A stretch of 7,023 nt of DNA from Clostridia bacterium (GTDB taxonomy: Bacteria > Bacillota > Clostridia > Saccharofermentanales > UBA5734): NCBI GenBank assembly GCA_009929975.1, contig RZZF01000099.1, positions 1-7,023 of the forward strand, given 5' to 3'. Position 1 is the first letter of the stretch. Each line of letters starts with the position of its first letter. The notes under the pieces are model-generated. The model had not been told where the DNA came from and did no database searches. It worked only from the letters and a program-made list of their open reading frames with translations. This document shows positions 6,389-7,023 of this stretch, piece after piece. A program made the position numbers and the translations under genes.

Positions 6389-7023
6389 ATGAAAAAGATG
6401 ACATGCCTGCTGCTGGCAGGACTATTACTGACAGGCACTCTGGCCGGAGGCTGCCAGCGTATTCCCGCTGCCCGCGGCGCGGGTTTGCTGGCCGATGTTG
6501 AAGCCGCGTCCTGGCCCGACCAGGCCCCGCGTCCTTCGTCAGAACTGACGGATGCGGTGAATCACTTTGCCTGGGATCTGCTCGAACATTCGATCGATGA
6601 AGGCAATCGACTGATATCCCCCGCCTCAGTCTGGCTCGCATTGGCCATGACGTTGAACGGTGCCGCCGGATCCACCTATGATGAATTGGCTGATGTCCTA
6701 TACGTCCCCGGCTTATCCGTCAGCGATCGAAACCTGGAAGCCCGCAACTGGCAGATCGGGCTGCGCAATCTGCCGGAGCCGACCCGCCTGGATATCGCGA
6801 ATTCCATCTGGTACCACAAGGAATATCAGCCGGCCTCACCGTTCATGCAATCAACCGCGGCGGCATTTGACGCTGAGATCCACCGGCTGAATTTCGCTGA
6901 TCCGGCTGCCATCGAAACGATCAACGACTGGGTGAGCCAAATGACCGAAGGGGCTATTGACAGCATAATCAATGAAATTGATGTCCAGACCATAATGTAC
7001 CTGATCAATGCAGTCTATTTCAA
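6389..7023 (+). CDS. Serpin-family protease inhibitor, predicted lipoprotein, C-terminus cut by window edge
   Basis: The first 211 codons of a serpin, a suicide inhibitor of serine (sometimes cysteine) proteases. Residues 1-22 form a lipoprotein signal: MKKM, a hydrophobic stretch, then LAGGC with Cys22 as the lipidated residue, so the protein is probably anchored outside the cytoplasmic membrane. A linker of about 30 residues follows. Serpin landmarks are NRLISPASVWLALAMTLNGA (73-92) with GSTYDEL after it (helix B and the loop beyond), ANSIWY (137-142) on strand s2A, INDWVSQMTEGAIDSII (178-194) for helices F/F1, and TIMYLINAVYF (201-211) on strand s3A. Full serpin domains are about 370-400 residues, so the hinge, reactive loop and P1 residue lie beyond the window and the target protease cannot be predicted. 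GGGAGGGA (6377-6384) precedes the ATG by four bases. It may guard surface enzymes against host or competitor proteases, by analogy with bifidobacterial and clostridial serpins. Confidence 0.93.
   Translation, partial: MKKMTCLLLAGLLLTGTLAGGCQRIPAARGAGLLADVEAASWPDQAPRPSSELTDAVNHFAWDLLEHSIDEGNRLISPASVWLALAMTLNGAAGSTYDELADVLYVPGLSVSDRNLEARNWQIGLRNLPEPTRLDIANSIWYHKEYQPASPFMQSTAAAFDAEIHRLNFADPAAIETINDWVSQMTEGAIDSIINEIDVQTIMYLINAVYF

Noticed and set aside
6297..6641. Minus-strand open frame of 114 codons across the start of the serpin gene
   Set aside because: It is antisense to the serpin signal peptide and N-terminal domain, is arginine-rich and has no family features.
1..7023. Defence system, prophage, transposon or CRISPR array
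   Set aside because: No repeat-spacer pattern, no transposase or integrase, and no nuclease or phage domain was seen; every stretch longer than 200 bases is explained by the listed genes.

Overview
The window looks like a bacterial, probably Bacillota (Firmicutes), chromosome segment of moderately high GC. The evidence is the purine-rich Shine-Dalgarno sites in front of every complete gene, a YtrA-type GntR regulator overlapping a DUF1648/DUF5808 membrane protein gene, and a lipoprotein-type serpin. Two plant-polysaccharide glycosidase genes point to an anaerobe of the gut or of decaying plant matter, but the genus cannot be read from the sequence. I see no rRNA, tRNA, CRISPR array, insertion sequence or phage gene.

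Layout. (1) Bases 1-1677, minus strand: a GH127 beta-L-arabinofuranosidase, cut at its C-terminus by the window edge, with the zinc/cysteine active-site residues visible. (2) Bases 1678-1838: a divergent regulatory region with a perfect 11+11 bp inverted repeat lying on an extended -10 promoter. (3) Bases 1839-3417, plus strand: a two-gene unit of a small GntR/YtrA-type repressor and an eight-helix membrane protein, overlapping by 8 bp. (4) Bases 3418-5820, minus strand: an 800-residue GH74-type xyloglucan hydrolase with no signal peptide. It converges on the membrane protein gene with no gap; the two stop codons together form the palindrome TGATCA. (5) Bases 5821-5956: a second divergent control region with an AT-rich promoter and a leader hairpin. 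(6) Bases 5957-6292, plus strand: a small DsrE-like cysteine protein. (7) Bases 6389-7023, plus strand: the first 211 codons of a serpin lipoprotein.

How they may work together. Both glycosidases lack export signals, so they most likely act in the cytoplasm on imported oligosaccharides: GH74 on the glucan backbone of xyloglucan fragments and GH127 on terminal beta-L-arabinofuranose. The arabinose-capped side chain of solanaceous xyloglucan would suit both enzymes, but this is inference. The GntR/membrane-protein pair is of a kind usually tied to envelope stress or antimicrobial peptides rather than sugar use. It sits between the two glycosidases, and its operator lies where it could also affect the GH127 promoter. 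The DsrE-like protein and the serpin have no clear link to the glycosidases. Nothing here is clearly a new multi-gene system; the most notable points are the cytoplasmic GH74 beside GH127, the promoter-embedded palindrome, and the gapless convergent gene ends.
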